From Ktedonobacterales bacterium (GTDB taxonomy: Bacteria > Chloroflexota > Ktedonobacteria > Ktedonobacterales > JADMIN01), in the NCBI GenBank assembly GCA_025935195.1, contig JAICVS010000001.1, forward strand, positions 1-44,517: 44,517 nucleotides of DNA. The letters run 5' to 3'. Positions 1-16,134 of the stretch are shown piece by piece (the first letter of the stretch is position 1; every line of letters starts with the position of its first letter). A program made the translations under genes and the position numbers. The notes under the pieces were generated by a model, which worked only from the letters and a program-made list of their open reading frames with translations, ran no database searches and had not been told where the DNA came from.

Positions 1-138
1 CGCGGTGTACTTCGCCAGCTTGGCGGTGGCCAGCACCTTGGTGATGGCGGCGGTCAGCGTCGTCTTGCCGTGGTCAATGTGCCCGATCGTGCCCACGTTC
101 ACGTGCGGCTTGCTGCGCACAAATTTCTGCTTCGCCAT
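1..138 (-). CDS. tuf: Elongation factor Tu, N-terminal 46 residues (cut by window edge)
   Basis: EF-Tu delivers aminoacyl-tRNA to the ribosome as a GTP complex in the cytoplasm. The 46 codons present start [20 protein letters not shown] and carry the G1 P-loop GHIDHGKT at residues 19-26, which is diagnostic of EF-Tu rather than EF-G. The ATG at 136-138 is preceded by an AAGGAG ribosome binding site. It is the last gene seen of the rpsL-rpsG-fusA-tuf (str) series, 104 nt after fusA, in the conserved order of this operon. The rest of the gene lies outside the window. Confidence 0.97.
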   Translation of the reverse strand, partial: MAKQKFVRSKPHVNVGTIGHIDHGKTTLTAAITKVLATAKLAKYTA

Positions 139-196
139 GAGAATGTGTCTCCTTGATGACACCCGCGATAGACGGTCGCGGTGTTTATCGGGATGT

Positions 197-218
197 GGAG
201 CGGGACTGCGCCCGCTCC
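197..218 (-). other. Stem-loop in the fusA-tuf spacer
   Basis: The 104-nt spacer between fusA and tuf contains a perfect 8-bp stem (197-204 with 211-218) with a 6-nt loop. A second imperfect stem at about 160-185 is nearer tuf. Neither is followed by a T-run, so they look more like processing or attenuation hairpins than a classical terminator. The function is inference. Confidence 0.4.
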
Positions 219-242
219 CAGCGCGGCGCTGGCGCTCCGGGC

Positions 243-2336
243 CTAGCCCCGGACCACCCGGCCGGACGACTTCGCCTTGATCTCGTCAGAGATGGAGCGC
301 GGCACCTCTTCGTAGTGGTCGAACTCCATCGAGTAGGAGGCGCGGCCGCTGGTCATCGAGCGCAGATCGTTGACGTAGCCGAACATCTCGGCCAGCGGCA
401 CGTGCGCGCGCACGACCTGGGAGCCGCCGCGCTCCTCGGAGCCGACGATCTGGCCGCGACGACGGTTGAGGTCGCCGAGCACATCGCCGAAGAACTCCGG
501 CGAGCTCGTCACCTCGACCAACATGATCGGCTCGAGCAGGACGGGGTTCGCCTTCTGCGCCGCGGCGCGGAAGCCCATCGAGCCGGCGGTCTTGAAGGCC
601 ATCTCCGAGGAGTCCACCTCGTGGTAGGAGCCGTCGTAGAGCGTGGCGCGGATGTCCACCATCGGGAAGCCGGCCACCACGCCCGTCTCCAGCGCCTCGC
701 GCACGCCTTCCTCAGTCGGCTTGATGAACTCGCGCGGCACCGTGCCGCCGACGATGCCGTTGACGAACTCGAAGCCCTTGCCGCGCTCCAGCGGCTCGAC
801 GCGGATGTACACGTCGCCATACTGGCCGTGGCCGCCGGTCTGACGGATGAAGCGCCCCTCGGCCTGCGCCTTCTGGCGGATCGTCTCGCGGTAGGCCACC
901 TGCGGGCGGCCCACGTTCGCCTCGACCTTGAACTCGCGGAACATGCGGTCAACGATCACCTCGAGGTGCAGCTCACCCATGCCCTCGATGATGGTCTGCC
1001 CCGACTCCTCATCGGTATGGACGCGGAAAGTCGGATCCTCTTCGGCCAGGCGGTTGAGCGCGATGCCCATCTTGTCCTGGTCGGCCTTGGTCTTCGGCTC
1101 GATGGCGATGGCGATCACCGGCTGCGGGAACTGGATGGACTCCAGCACCACCGGATGCTCCGGGTCGCAGAGCGTGTCGCCCGTGAAGGTGTCTTTCAGG
1201 CCGACCACCGCGCAGATGTCGCCGGCGTAGATCTGGTCAATGTCCTCGCGGTGGTTGGCGTGCATTTGCAGCAGGCGACCCACGCGCTCGCGCTTGCCCT
1301 TGGCAGCGTTGTAGGTGTAGGAGCCTTTGGCGAGTGTGCCAGAGTAGACGCGCAGATACGTGAGGCGGCCCACGAACGGGTCGGCCACGATCTTATGGGC
1401 CAGCGCGACGAACGGAGCGTTGTCCGCGACGGTGAGCTGCTCCGGCTCATCGGTCTTGAGCGAGGTGGCGACCGGCGCGGGGATGTCCAGCGGCGACGGC
1501 AGGAACTCCACGACGGCATCCAGCATCGCCTGCACGCCCTTGTTCTTGAGCGCGGTGCCGCAGAGCACCGGCACGAGCTTGCCGGCGATGGTGGCGCGGC
1601 GCAGCGCGGCGCGCAGCTCATCGCTGCCGATCTCCTCGCCTTCGAGGAACTTCAGCGTCAGCTCCTCATCGGTCTCGGCGATGCGCTCCACCATCGCTTC
1701 GCGGTGGCGGCGGGCCTCGTCCGCCAGGTTCGCGGGAATCTCGGCGGATTCGGACTTGGTGCCGAGGTCGTCAGTGAAGATGACGCCCTTCCGCTCGATC
1801 AGGTCAATGTGGCCCTTGTACGCCGACTCGCTGCCGATGGGAATCTGGATGGGAACCGGGACCGCGTTGAGGCGATCCTTGATCATGCCGACGGTGCGCC
1901 AGAAGTTGGCGCCGGTGCGATCCATCTTGTTGACGAAGCAGATGCGCGGCACGCTGTACTTGTCGGCCTGCCGCCAGACCGTTTCAGACTGCGGCTCGAC
2001 GCCGGCCACCGCGTCGAACACCACCACGCCGCCGTCGAGCACGCGCAGAGAACGCTCCACCTCGACCGTGAAGTCCACGTGCCCCGGCGTGTCGATGATG
2101 TTGATGCGATGCCCCAGCCAGAAGCAGGTGGTGGCGGCGGCCGTGATGGTGATGCCGCGCTCCTGCTCTTGAGGCATCCAGTCCATCGTCGCGGCCCCTT
2201 CATGCACCTCGCCGATCTTGTGGATCTTCTTGGTGTAGAACAGGATCCGTTCGGTGGTCGTGGTCTTGCCCGCGTCAATGTGGGCGATGATGCCGATATT
2301 TCGTGTTTGTTCGAGGGGGTATTCTCTGCCTGCCAT
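243..2336 (-). CDS. fusA: Elongation factor G
   Basis: EF-G is the ribosomal translocase GTPase; it also takes part in ribosome recycling. The protein is 697 residues, the usual length. The P-loop AHIDAGKT is at residues 18-25, followed by the RGITI switch region, DTPGHVDF (G3) and NKMD (G4). Domains II to V follow, including the domain IV stretch with [12 protein letters not shown]. The ATG at 2336 follows purine-rich GGAG motifs and lies 20 nt after the rpsG stop, so the two genes are almost certainly cotranscribed. There is no sign of a second, divergent EF-G type. Confidence 0.98.
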   Translation of the reverse strand: MAGREYPLEQTRNIGIIAHIDAGKTTTTERILFYTKKIHKIGEVHEGAATMDWMPQEQERGITITAAATTCFWLGHRINIIDTPGHVDFTVEVERSLRVLDGGVVVFDAVAGVEPQSETVWRQADKYSVPRICFVNKMDRTGANFWRTVGMIKDRLNAVPVPIQIPIGSESAYKGHIDLIERKGVIFTDDLGTKSESAEIPANLADEARRHREAMVERIAETDEELTLKFLEGEEIGSDELRAALRRATIAGKLVPVLCGTALKNKGVQAMLDAVVEFLPSPLDIPAPVATSLKTDEPEQLTVADNAPFVALAHKIVADPFVGRLTYLRVYSGTLAKGSYTYNAAKGKRERVGRLLQMHANHREDIDQIYAGDICAVVGLKDTFTGDTLCDPEHPVVLESIQFPQPVIAIAIEPKTKADQDKMGIALNRLAEEDPTFRVHTDEESGQTIIEGMGELHLEVIVDRMFREFKVEANVGRPQVAYRETIRQKAQAEGRFIRQTGGHGQYGDVYIRVEPLERGKGFEFVNGIVGGTVPREFIKPTEEGVREALETGVVAGFPMVDIRATLYDGSYHEVDSSEMAFKTAGSMGFRAAAQKANPVLLEPIMLVEVTSSPEFFGDVLGDLNRRRGQIVGSEERGGSQVVRAHVPLAEMFGYVNDLRSMTSGRASYSMEFDHYEEVPRSISDEIKAKSSGRVVRG

Positions 2337-2356
2337 AACTCCTCGGCTCCGCCGTG

Positions 2357-2827
2357 CTACCAGCGGTAATGAGCGAAGGCCTTGTTCGACTCCGCCATCT
2401 TATGGGTCTCGTCACGTTTGCGAATAGTGGCGCCCTGGCCGGCCGCCGCGTCCAGAAGCTCGGCCGCGAGCTTGTCGGCCATCGTCTTGCCACTGCGGTT
2501 GCGCGCGGAGGCGATCAGCCAGCGCATCGCCAGCGCCAGCTTGCGCTCGCCGCGAATCTCGACCGGCACCTGATACGTGGAGCCGCCGACGCGCCGCGGC
2601 TTGACCTCGAGCACGGGCGTCGCCTGGCGCAGCGCCTGCTCGAAGATGTCCACCGGGCTGCGCTTGGCGCGCTGCTCCATGATGTCGAACGCATCGTAGA
2701 TGATGCGCTCGGCGATGCTGCGCTTGCCGTCCCACATCAGGCGGCCGACGAGGCGCGTCACGTTGCGGTTGTTGTACTTGGGGTCCGGCAGCACCGTGCG
2801 ATGCGGGACCGTTCCGCGTCGAGGCAT
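2357..2827 (-). CDS. rpsG: 30S ribosomal protein S7
   Basis: S7 is a primary 16S rRNA binding protein that organises the head of the small subunit. The 156-residue protein begins [20 protein letters not shown] and matches the family over its whole length, including [10 protein letters not shown] and the C-terminal [13 protein letters not shown]. The ATG at 2825-2827 is chosen because it starts the conserved N-terminus and has AAAGGAG about 10 nt upstream. An in-frame extension to 2926 is possible but does not look like S7. In E. coli, S7 represses its own operon by binding the rpsL-rpsG intercistronic region; here that region is long and contains a strong hairpin. Confidence 0.98.
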   Translation of the reverse strand: MPRRGTVPHRTVLPDPKYNNRNVTRLVGRLMWDGKRSIAERIIYDAFDIMEQRAKRSPVDIFEQALRQATPVLEVKPRRVGGSTYQVPVEIRGERKLALAMRWLIASARNRSGKTMADKLAAELLDAAAGQGATIRKRDETHKMAESNKAFAHYRW

Positions 2828-2844
2828 AGGCTCACTTCTCCTTT

Positions 2845-2874
2845 GACCGTCGTACTGATGACCGTCGTACTGAG
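2845..2874. repeat. Two-copy 15-bp tandem duplication
   Basis: The unit gaccgtcgtactgat at 2845-2859 is repeated with one end change at 2860-2874. It lies directly upstream of the rpsG ribosome binding site. It looks like a slippage duplication. Confidence 0.85.
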
Positions 2875-2895
2875 CGTACCGCCAGACAGCGCGAA

Positions 2896-2923
2896 GGGTA
2901 CCGAGGCTTTCGCCCCGGCACCC
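2896..2923 (-). promoter_or_regulatory. GAAA-capped hairpin in the rpsG leader
   Basis: In the minus-strand transcript, 2923-2912 pairs with 2907-2896 to give a 12-bp stem with two G-U pairs, closed by the GNRA tetraloop GAAA (2911-2908). It lies 69 nt upstream of the rpsG ATG. A stable GNRA hairpin in the S12-S7 spacer is a natural candidate for an S7 autoregulatory site, by analogy with E. coli. That role is inference. Confidence 0.5.
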
Positions 2924-3158
2924 CACCGTCGGGTGTCTTTCCGCGTGGGCCTGAGTAAGCGGTCAACCCGCCCCAGGCGGAACGTGCGGCCCGCGGAGAG
3001 CGGCCCACCACATCCCTCACCGGAGAACGCCCAACAACGCCGGCACGGTCACCCGCGCGCGGCCGTGGTATCACGCCGACCTGGCTCATCGTCACGATCA
3101 CGACGGACGCGCGCGCGACGAGCTGGTGTCGGCCAGACTCACAGACTCAGCTGAGATG

Positions 3159-3599
3159 CTACCGGCGTGCTGTCGCCGCTCCCGCCTTCGGGCGCTTGGC
3201 GCCGTACTTGGACCGGCCCTGACGCCGCTTCGCCACACCCTCACTGTCGAGCGAGCCGCGCACGATGTGATAGCGCACACCGGGCAGGTCGCGCACGCGG
3301 CCGCCGCGAATCAACACCACCGAGTGTTCCTGCAGGTTGTGGCCCTCGCCCGGAATGTAGGCGTTGACCTCGTACTGGTTCGTCAGGCGCACACGGGCCA
3401 TCTTGCGCAGGGCCGAGTTCGGCTTCTTGGGCGTCATCGTGCGCACCTGCGTGCAGACGCCGCGCTTCTGCGGCGCGCCGCGCGCGCGGCGCACGGTGCG
3501 GTTCTTCAGCGCGTTGTATGAGAACTGCAGCGCGGGCGCCTTGCTCCTGCGGACCTTCTTGCCCCGGCCCTTGCGGACCAATTGATTGATCGTCGGCAA
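3159..3599 (-). CDS. rpsL: 30S ribosomal protein S12 (long form; TTG start; Arg at the Lys88 position)
   Basis: S12 sits at the decoding centre and controls accuracy. The 146-residue protein is the long form with an extra segment (about residues 24-41) as in Gram-positive bacteria. It has [10 protein letters not shown] at 57-66 and [24 protein letters not shown] at about 84-107 (quoted in parts: [10 protein letters not shown], then [14 protein letters not shown]). The start is TTG at 3597-3599: it encodes the conserved N-terminus [11 protein letters not shown], follows GAGGAAAG, and no in-frame ATG fits. Lys58 matches E. coli Lys43 and is normal. Residue 103 (codon 3291-3293, CGC) is Arg where E. 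coli has Lys88, a change linked to streptomycin resistance. Confidence 0.97.
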   Translation of the reverse strand: MPTINQLVRKGRGKKVRRSKAPALQFSYNALKNRTVRRARGAPQKRGVCTQVRTMTPKKPNSALRKMARVRLTNQYEVNAYIPGEGHNLQEHSVVLIRGGRVRDLPGVRYHIVRGSLDSEGVAKRRQGRSKYGAKRPKAGAATARR

Positions 3600-3730
3600 G
3601 GTTGTCTTTCCTCATCTAGCCACGGGCCAGACGTTTCAACGCTCCCGGCGCGCACCGCGCGATATGTGCGATACGCGGATGCCGCGCGACACGCGCCGGG
3701 AACAGAACTGGCGCACGATAGGGAATCCTA

Positions 3731-8161
<4,431 letters not shown>

Positions 8162-8386
8162 TGGGGGAGGCGCCCGGTGACGGCCCGTGCCATAGCGAAG
8201 CGCGGGGCCAGGCGCCTATCTCCTTTCCGAATGCCTTGTCGGCGTTGCCACCGCGGGACGACGTGAGGGGGGAACGGAGGCGGTGAAAAGGGCCCCGCGG
8301 CTCCCGTTCCACCGATGCTCCTCCGCTCCACATGCGCTGAAGCGCGCGATAACGCGGCGCGATCCAGCACGACCAGACGGTGACGA

Positions 8387-11878
<3,492 letters not shown>

Positions 11879-12663
11879 GCGTACAATACTCCTCTCGCCC
11901 CTCGCCCGTGCCGGCCAAAGCCGGGACGCGGTTCTCATGCCCGCTCGCGGTGCGCCGCCCATGCGCCCATGGGTGGACCATGGGGTGAGCGCTGCGCGAG
12001 CGGATAAGGCGACGGGCCGCACTCTCAGAGTGTGATGTGCATCCGGCCGGAACGGCGGGATGCGCCGTGCGGATGATGACGGGACTACGAGACGACGTGC
12101 TGGTGCTGGCCGCCGTGCGGGGCGCTCGCGGCATTGCGGGAGCCAGGATCGCGGCGATGGGATGGGGAACGCCTAAGAGGCTGGGGTGGGTAGACGGGGT
12201 GGATGAGAGGTGCGCGACCGCGCGCCCTCACGCTTGCGAAGCTCGCGAAGATGGGTGCCGGGCGAGATGCCACGGAAGCCGGGGCTGAAAGCGAAGACGC
12301 TGATCGGGGAAGTGGAAGCCCTGTTGTCCATAGCACCCATTCCGTGTAGTATGTCTGTGACGTCGTACGCCGCCGCCGCGGCGTCACGAGTGCCGGCCCG
12401 CCGGGGACCATCGGGCTACCGATCTGAAGAAACGCCGGTCGCACGCGCCAGCTAGCCCACCATCACAAGTCGCGTGATGATGGGCGTGAAAAGATGGCAC
12501 GCGCGCTATCGTCTCATTCGTCTCGCTCAACCCCATGCCGCGCGACGGTGCGTGTCCGCGCGGCATGCCCCCAAAAAGCCATGCTCAGGTGCCGGAATGT
12601 GTGTACCGGACCCCTCGAACGTCGCCGCGCACCGTCCGTCCATACGGTGCGCAAAAGACGGCA
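11879..12663 (-). promoter_or_regulatory. Long structured 5' leader of rpoB
   Basis: The rpoB promoter (12671-12699) predicts a start near 12664, so about 785 nt of leader precede the rpoB ATG. No credible gene is present on either strand. Near its 5' end the leader can form three successive hairpins: a 9-bp perfect stem (12627-12635/12644-12652), an 11-bp perfect stem (12534-12544/12557-12567) and an 11-bp stem with one mismatch (12455-12466/12474-12485). None is followed by a clear T-run. Leader-mediated control of RNA polymerase synthesis is a reasonable inference, not shown. Confidence 0.5.
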
Positions 12664-12670
12664 GGATGTA

Positions 12671-12699
12671 GTTATATCATGCCGCGCGCAAGGTGTCAA
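12671..12699 (-). promoter_or_regulatory. Promoter of rpoB-rpoC
   Basis: On the minus strand a perfect -35 TTGACA (12699-12694) and a -10 TATAAC (12676-12671) are spaced by exactly 17 bp. It lies immediately after the hemH stop codon (12717-12719) and points at rpoB. It is the best-matching promoter in the window. Confidence 0.8.
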
Positions 12700-12716
12700 G
12701 GATCAATTTTTCGCGA

Positions 12717-13733
12717 TTATCCAGCATTGGCTCTTGCCGGCGTCTGCTCGCGCACCACCGCATCCAGCGCCGCGACGAGCGACGGGCGCGCGTTCAGCAT
12801 CTCGATGCGCTCCAGGTGGACACCCAGCTCGCCCGCGAGTTGTCGCGCCTCCACATCTATATCGTAGAAGATCTCCAGGTGGTCGGCGATGAAGCCGATG
12901 GGGCAGACGAGGATGGAACGCTCGCCCCGCGCCACCAGCTCGCGCACCTTCTCCAGGATGTCCGGCCCCAGCCACGGCTCCGGCGTGCGCCCCGCGCTCT
13001 GGAAGGCGAAGTCCCAGCGACCCTCAGCCAGCCCCAGCTCGCCCGCCACACCGCGCGCCGTCGCCAGCAGCTCGCGTTGATAGGGATCGTCCCACTCGCG
13101 GATGCGTTGCGGCAGGCTGTGCGCGGTGAAGAGGACGAAGACGCCCGTGCGCTCCTCCGGCGCGAACGACGTATCCAGCGCCGCCCGCGCCCGCTCCGCC
13201 ACCGCCTGCCAGAAAAGCGGCTCGTCGTGCCAGCTCTCGACGTAGGTGAAGTGGATCGGCTCCGCCGCCGTCTCGCCCGCGACACCCGCACCGCCGCCGT
13301 TCGCCGCGCGCTCCGCCGCCAGCTTCGCCTGCGCCGCCTCGATGCGGCTGATGTAGCCGCCGATGCTCAGCCGCGAGTAGTGCGGCGCCAGCGCGACGGC
13401 CAGCGCCTCGCGCACGCCGTCCGCCGCCATCTCGCGCACAGCCGCCTCGATATAGGGGTGCCAGTGCTTCATGCCCAGGTAGACGCGGTAGCGCCCCGGC
13501 GCGTCCGCATCCAGCGCGGCTTGCAGGCCCGCAGCCTGCGCGCGCGAGATCTCGAGCAGCGGCGTGCGCCCGCCCACCATGCGGTAACGCTCCTGGAGCT
13601 CCGCCAGCAGTTGCGGCGTCGGCGCCCGCCCGCCGCGCACATCCGTATAGTACGGCTCGACCTCATCCGGCGAGCTTGGCGTGCCGTAGGCCATTAGCAG
13701 TATCCCAACCGGCGGCTTGTCCAAAGTTCCCAT
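12717..13733 (-). CDS. hemH: Ferrochelatase (protoporphyrin or coproporphyrin type)
   Basis: Ferrochelatase inserts Fe(II) into a porphyrin at the end of haem synthesis. The protein is 338 residues, normal for the family. The catalytic His is H205 in LFTAHSLPQRI, the metal-site Glu is E287 in PIGFIADHLEIFYDID, and FQSAGRTPEPWLGPDI is the usual QSAG motif. The motif style resembles the Gram-positive enzymes that use coproporphyrin III, so either substrate is possible. An Ala/Gly-rich segment (about 139-158) looks like a loop expansion. The start is ATG 13733, with GAGGAG 10 nt upstream; an ATG at 13751 lacks a site. It follows hemE by 49 nt, so the two form an operon. Confidence 0.94.
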   Translation of the reverse strand: MGTLDKPPVGILLMAYGTPSSPDEVEPYYTDVRGGRAPTPQLLAELQERYRMVGGRTPLLEISRAQAAGLQAALDADAPGRYRVYLGMKHWHPYIEAAVREMAADGVREALAVALAPHYSRLSIGGYISRIEAAQAKLAAERAANGGGAGVAGETAAEPIHFTYVESWHDEPLFWQAVAERARAALDTSFAPEERTGVFVLFTAHSLPQRIREWDDPYQRELLATARGVAGELGLAEGRWDFAFQSAGRTPEPWLGPDILEKVRELVARGERSILVCPIGFIADHLEIFYDIDVEARQLAGELGVHLERIEMLNARPSLVAALDAVVREQTPARANAG

Positions 13734-13782
13734 ATCCTCGTAACTCCTCATAATATGTGTGACGCGACGCGCATGTTTGCCC

Positions 13783-14880
13783 TCATCCGGTGGCGATAGA
13801 CTCGTAGTCATGGACGAAGGCAACGAGCCGCTCCAGCGTCTCGACCGGCGTCTGCGGCAAGATGCCATGCCCCAGGTTGAAGATGTGGCCGGGCCGGCCG
13901 CCGGCCGCGCGCAAGACCTCCTCAGCCTCGGCGCGCACCACGTCCCACGGCGCCAGCAGCACCGTCGGATCGAGGTTGCCCTGCGCAGCCACACGCTCCG
14001 GCCCGCCGACGCGCCGCCAGCCATCCTCCAGCGTCACGCGCCAGTCCAGCCCGATCACATCGCCGCCCGCGTCCGCCATCAGCTCCAGCAGCCCCGCCGT
14101 CCCCGTGCCGAAGTGGATCAGCGGGATGCGCTCGGCGCTGGCGCCAGTGGCAGGAGTGGGAACGGGAGCGGCGAGTGCCGTGAAGATGCGGCGCACATGC
14201 GGCTGGATGTAACGCGCGTAGTCGCGCGGGCCGAGCGCGCCGATCCAGCTATCGAACAACTGGAACGCCTGGATGCCAGCGGCGATCTGTCCGCGCGCGT
14301 AGCCGATCACGATGTCCGTGAGCCGCTCCATCAGCGCGTGCCACAATTCGGGCTGGCCGTACATGAGCTGTTTGGTGCGGGCGTAGTCGCGCGAGGGCTT
14401 GCCCTCGACCAGATACGCCGCGAGGGTGAAGGGCGCGCCGGCGAAGCCGATCAGCGGCGTACTCGTGGCCGCCAGCTCGCGCCGCAGAATGCGGATCGTC
14501 TCCTGGACGTGCGGGATGTCCTGATCGGGTTCTAGCGGGCGTAGCGCGGCGAGATCGTCCCGCGTGCGGATGGGGTGCGCCACCACCGGGCCGGTTCCCT
14601 CCACGATGTCGAGGTCCACCCCCACGGCGACCAGCGGCGTCATGATGTCGGCGTAGAGGATGGCGGCGTCCACGCCGAGCCGCCGCACCGGCTGCAGCGT
14701 CACCTGGGCGCAGAGTTCCGGCTGGCGGGCGATCTCCAGCAGCGAGTAGTGTTCTTTGATCTTCCGGTACTCCGGCAGGGAGCGCCCCGCCTGGCGCATG
14801 AACCAGACGGGCGTGCGGTCCACCGGCTCGCGGCGGCAGGCGCGCAAGAAACGGTCGGGCATATCGGGCATGTTCCGCAT
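13783..14880 (-). CDS. hemE: Uroporphyrinogen decarboxylase
   Basis: HemE decarboxylates the four acetate side chains of uroporphyrinogen III to give coproporphyrinogen III. The 365-residue protein carries signature 1 PVWFMRQAGRSLPEYR at residues 24-39, the active-site Asp region ILYADIMTPL, GFAGAPFTLAAYLVEG and FDSWIGALGPRDY, all typical. The ATG at 14880 follows GGAAAG. Nearby in-frame ATGs (14871, 14862) are alternatives that change the N-terminus by 3-6 residues. It is upstream of hemH in the same direction, like the hemEH pair of Bacillus. A TATAAT lies about 90 nt upstream. Confidence 0.96.
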   Translation of the reverse strand: MRNMPDMPDRFLRACRREPVDRTPVWFMRQAGRSLPEYRKIKEHYSLLEIARQPELCAQVTLQPVRRLGVDAAILYADIMTPLVAVGVDLDIVEGTGPVVAHPIRTRDDLAALRPLEPDQDIPHVQETIRILRRELAATSTPLIGFAGAPFTLAAYLVEGKPSRDYARTKQLMYGQPELWHALMERLTDIVIGYARGQIAAGIQAFQLFDSWIGALGPRDYARYIQPHVRRIFTALAAPVPTPATGASAERIPLIHFGTGTAGLLELMADAGGDVIGLDWRVTLEDGWRRVGGPERVAAQGNLDPTVLLAPWDVVRAEAEEVLRAAGGRPGHIFNLGHGILPQTPVETLERLVAFVHDYESIATG

Positions 14881-15204
14881 GGCGGTGTCTTTCCAGGATA
14901 TGACGGCACATGACGGACGGCGCGCAGCCGTGCCACACGTCGCGCCGCCACGGCAGAGGTCACGTCAAGATTATACCTGCCCACATCCCGTGCGCTCGCC
15001 CGCCGAATGTGCCAGCCCCGCGGCCGTGCGCATGACGATCTTGATGCCCGCTGCCAATAATGTACCTGGAAGGAGGAATAGGCTCCTGGCACGGCATCTT
15101 CTATTCTCCGTGTCCCTCCGTGTCCCTCCGTGATCGTTCTCAGTCCGTCGCATGTGATGCGGATGACGCCCCGATTCCATGCGGGATCGAGGCGCTTGGT
15201 CGTG
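14881..15204 (-). promoter_or_regulatory. hemE upstream region with a TATAAT -10 box
   Basis: This 324-nt spacer between the PHP gene and hemE contains no credible gene. A perfect -10 TATAAT reads on the minus strand at 14975-14970, but the -35 position has no consensus hexamer. A tandem repeat lies at 15106-15131. I see no clear terminator for the PHP gene. Confidence 0.4.
15106..15131. repeat. Tandem CTCCGTGTCC-type repeat
   Basis: The 10-bp unit tgtccctccg occurs twice in direct succession (15111-15130), with a partial copy in front. Degenerate CTCCGTG repeats of this type occur in intergenic DNA of many environmental bacteria, from general knowledge. No function is evident. Confidence 0.7.
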
Positions 15205-16134
15205 TCATGCTTGCTCGGCCGGCGGCTGCGGCAGCGTGAACTCAGGCGCGGGGAGCTTGTGGTTGAATTCGCCGGTGCGGCGCAGGCGATCCAGCGAGGA
15301 CTCAGGCACATAGCGGCCGCCGAGCGGCGTCGGGTGCATGTTCGGGCCGTGATAGTCGCTGCCGCCCGTGGGGATGAGCCCATAGCCGTCGGCGAGGCGC
15401 AGCAGCCCGGCGACCGTCTCCGTGTCGTACGGGCCATAGTAGCACTCCAACCCCTGCAATCCGGCCATCACCAGCTCCGGCAGCACACGCTCGCGCAGCT
15501 CGGCGATGCCGGCCGGGTGGGCGAGGACGGGCACCCCTCGCGCGCTCTTGATGAGGCGCACCGCGTCCGCCGGGGCGAGCTTGTAGCGCGGGATGTACGC
15601 CGGCTTGCCCGGCGCGAGATAGCGGGCGAAGGCGTCGGACACGTCGCTAGCGTAGCCCTTCTCGATCAGCGCGCGGGCGACGTGCGGCCGGCCGACGGCG
15701 CCCTGGGCCAGGGCGCGCACGCGCTCCCAGGTGACATCCAGCCCTTGCGCGCGCAGCCGCTCCACCATGCGCTCGCCGCGCCGCGCCCGCGCCGCGCGTA
15801 GCGTGCGCAGCACGGCCTGGAAGGCGGGGCGCTCGTACTCAAGATAATAACCGAGCACGTGCGCCTCGCCCTGCTTGCCCGGCAGGTCGGTGTTGACCTC
15901 GATGCCGGGGATGACGGTGACGCCGAGCCGCTCGCCGGCGGCGCTGGCCGCGTCCAGCCCATCCGTCGTGTCGTGGTCCACGAGGGCGATAGTGGTCAGC
16001 CCCGCGTCGTGGGCCAGCCGCACCAGCTCCTCCGGCGGGTAGAGGCCGTCGGATGCGGTGGAGTGCGTGTGCAGATCAATCGTGTTGTGGACCAGTTGAT
16101 CCGACTGGGCTGTAGTAGGTGTGTCACTTGGCAT
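15205..16134 (-). CDS. PHP-domain phosphoesterase (RNase AM / 3',5'-nucleoside bisphosphate phosphatase type)
   Basis: The 309-residue PHP protein has the metal ligands of the YciV/TrpH subgroup: [11 protein letters not shown] at 20-30, VDHDTTDG, the Glu of [29 protein letters not shown] and [11 protein letters not shown]. Members of this subgroup hydrolyse 3',5'-nucleoside bisphosphates and, in E. coli, trim RNA 5' ends. The ATG at 16132-16134 overlaps the end of rny by 11 nt, implying translational coupling to an RNA-decay endonuclease, which supports an RNA or pAp turnover role. The exact substrate cannot be told from sequence. It is not a DNA polymerase PHP domain, because it stands alone. 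Confidence 0.85.
   Translation of the reverse strand: MPSDTPTTAQSDQLVHNTIDLHTHSTASDGLYPPEELVRLAHDAGLTTIALVDHDTTDGLDAASAAGERLGVTVIPGIEVNTDLPGKQGEAHVLGYYLEYERPAFQAVLRTLRAARARRGERMVERLRAQGLDVTWERVRALAQGAVGRPHVARALIEKGYASDVSDAFARYLAPGKPAYIPRYKLAPADAVRLIKSARGVPVLAHPAGIAELRERVLPELVMAGLQGLECYYGPYDTETVAGLLRLADGYGLIPTGGSDYHGPNMHPTPLGGRYVPESSLDRLRRTGEFNHKLPAPEFTLPQPPAEQA

Larger units (their letters stand above)
2828..3158 (-). other. Long rpsL-rpsG intercistronic region (331 nt)
   Basis: This stretch has no credible gene. It holds the rpsG ribosome binding site, a 15-bp tandem duplication (2845-2874), the strong hairpin at 2896-2923 and a 10-bp palindrome CTCAGCTGAG at 3146-3155 just after the rpsL stop. 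TTGACC occurs on the minus strand near 2970 but has no matching -10 box. The region is therefore probably a transcribed spacer with regulatory structure. Confidence 0.6.

Noticed and set aside
153-2369. A 738-codon plus-strand frame antisense to fusA
   Set aside because: Same codon-bias shadow; EF-G is unambiguous on the minus strand.
12085-12444. A 119-codon leader gene before rpoB
   Set aside because: Pro/Ser/Arg/Ala-rich translation, no convincing ribosome binding site, and overlapping frames of similar length on both strands.
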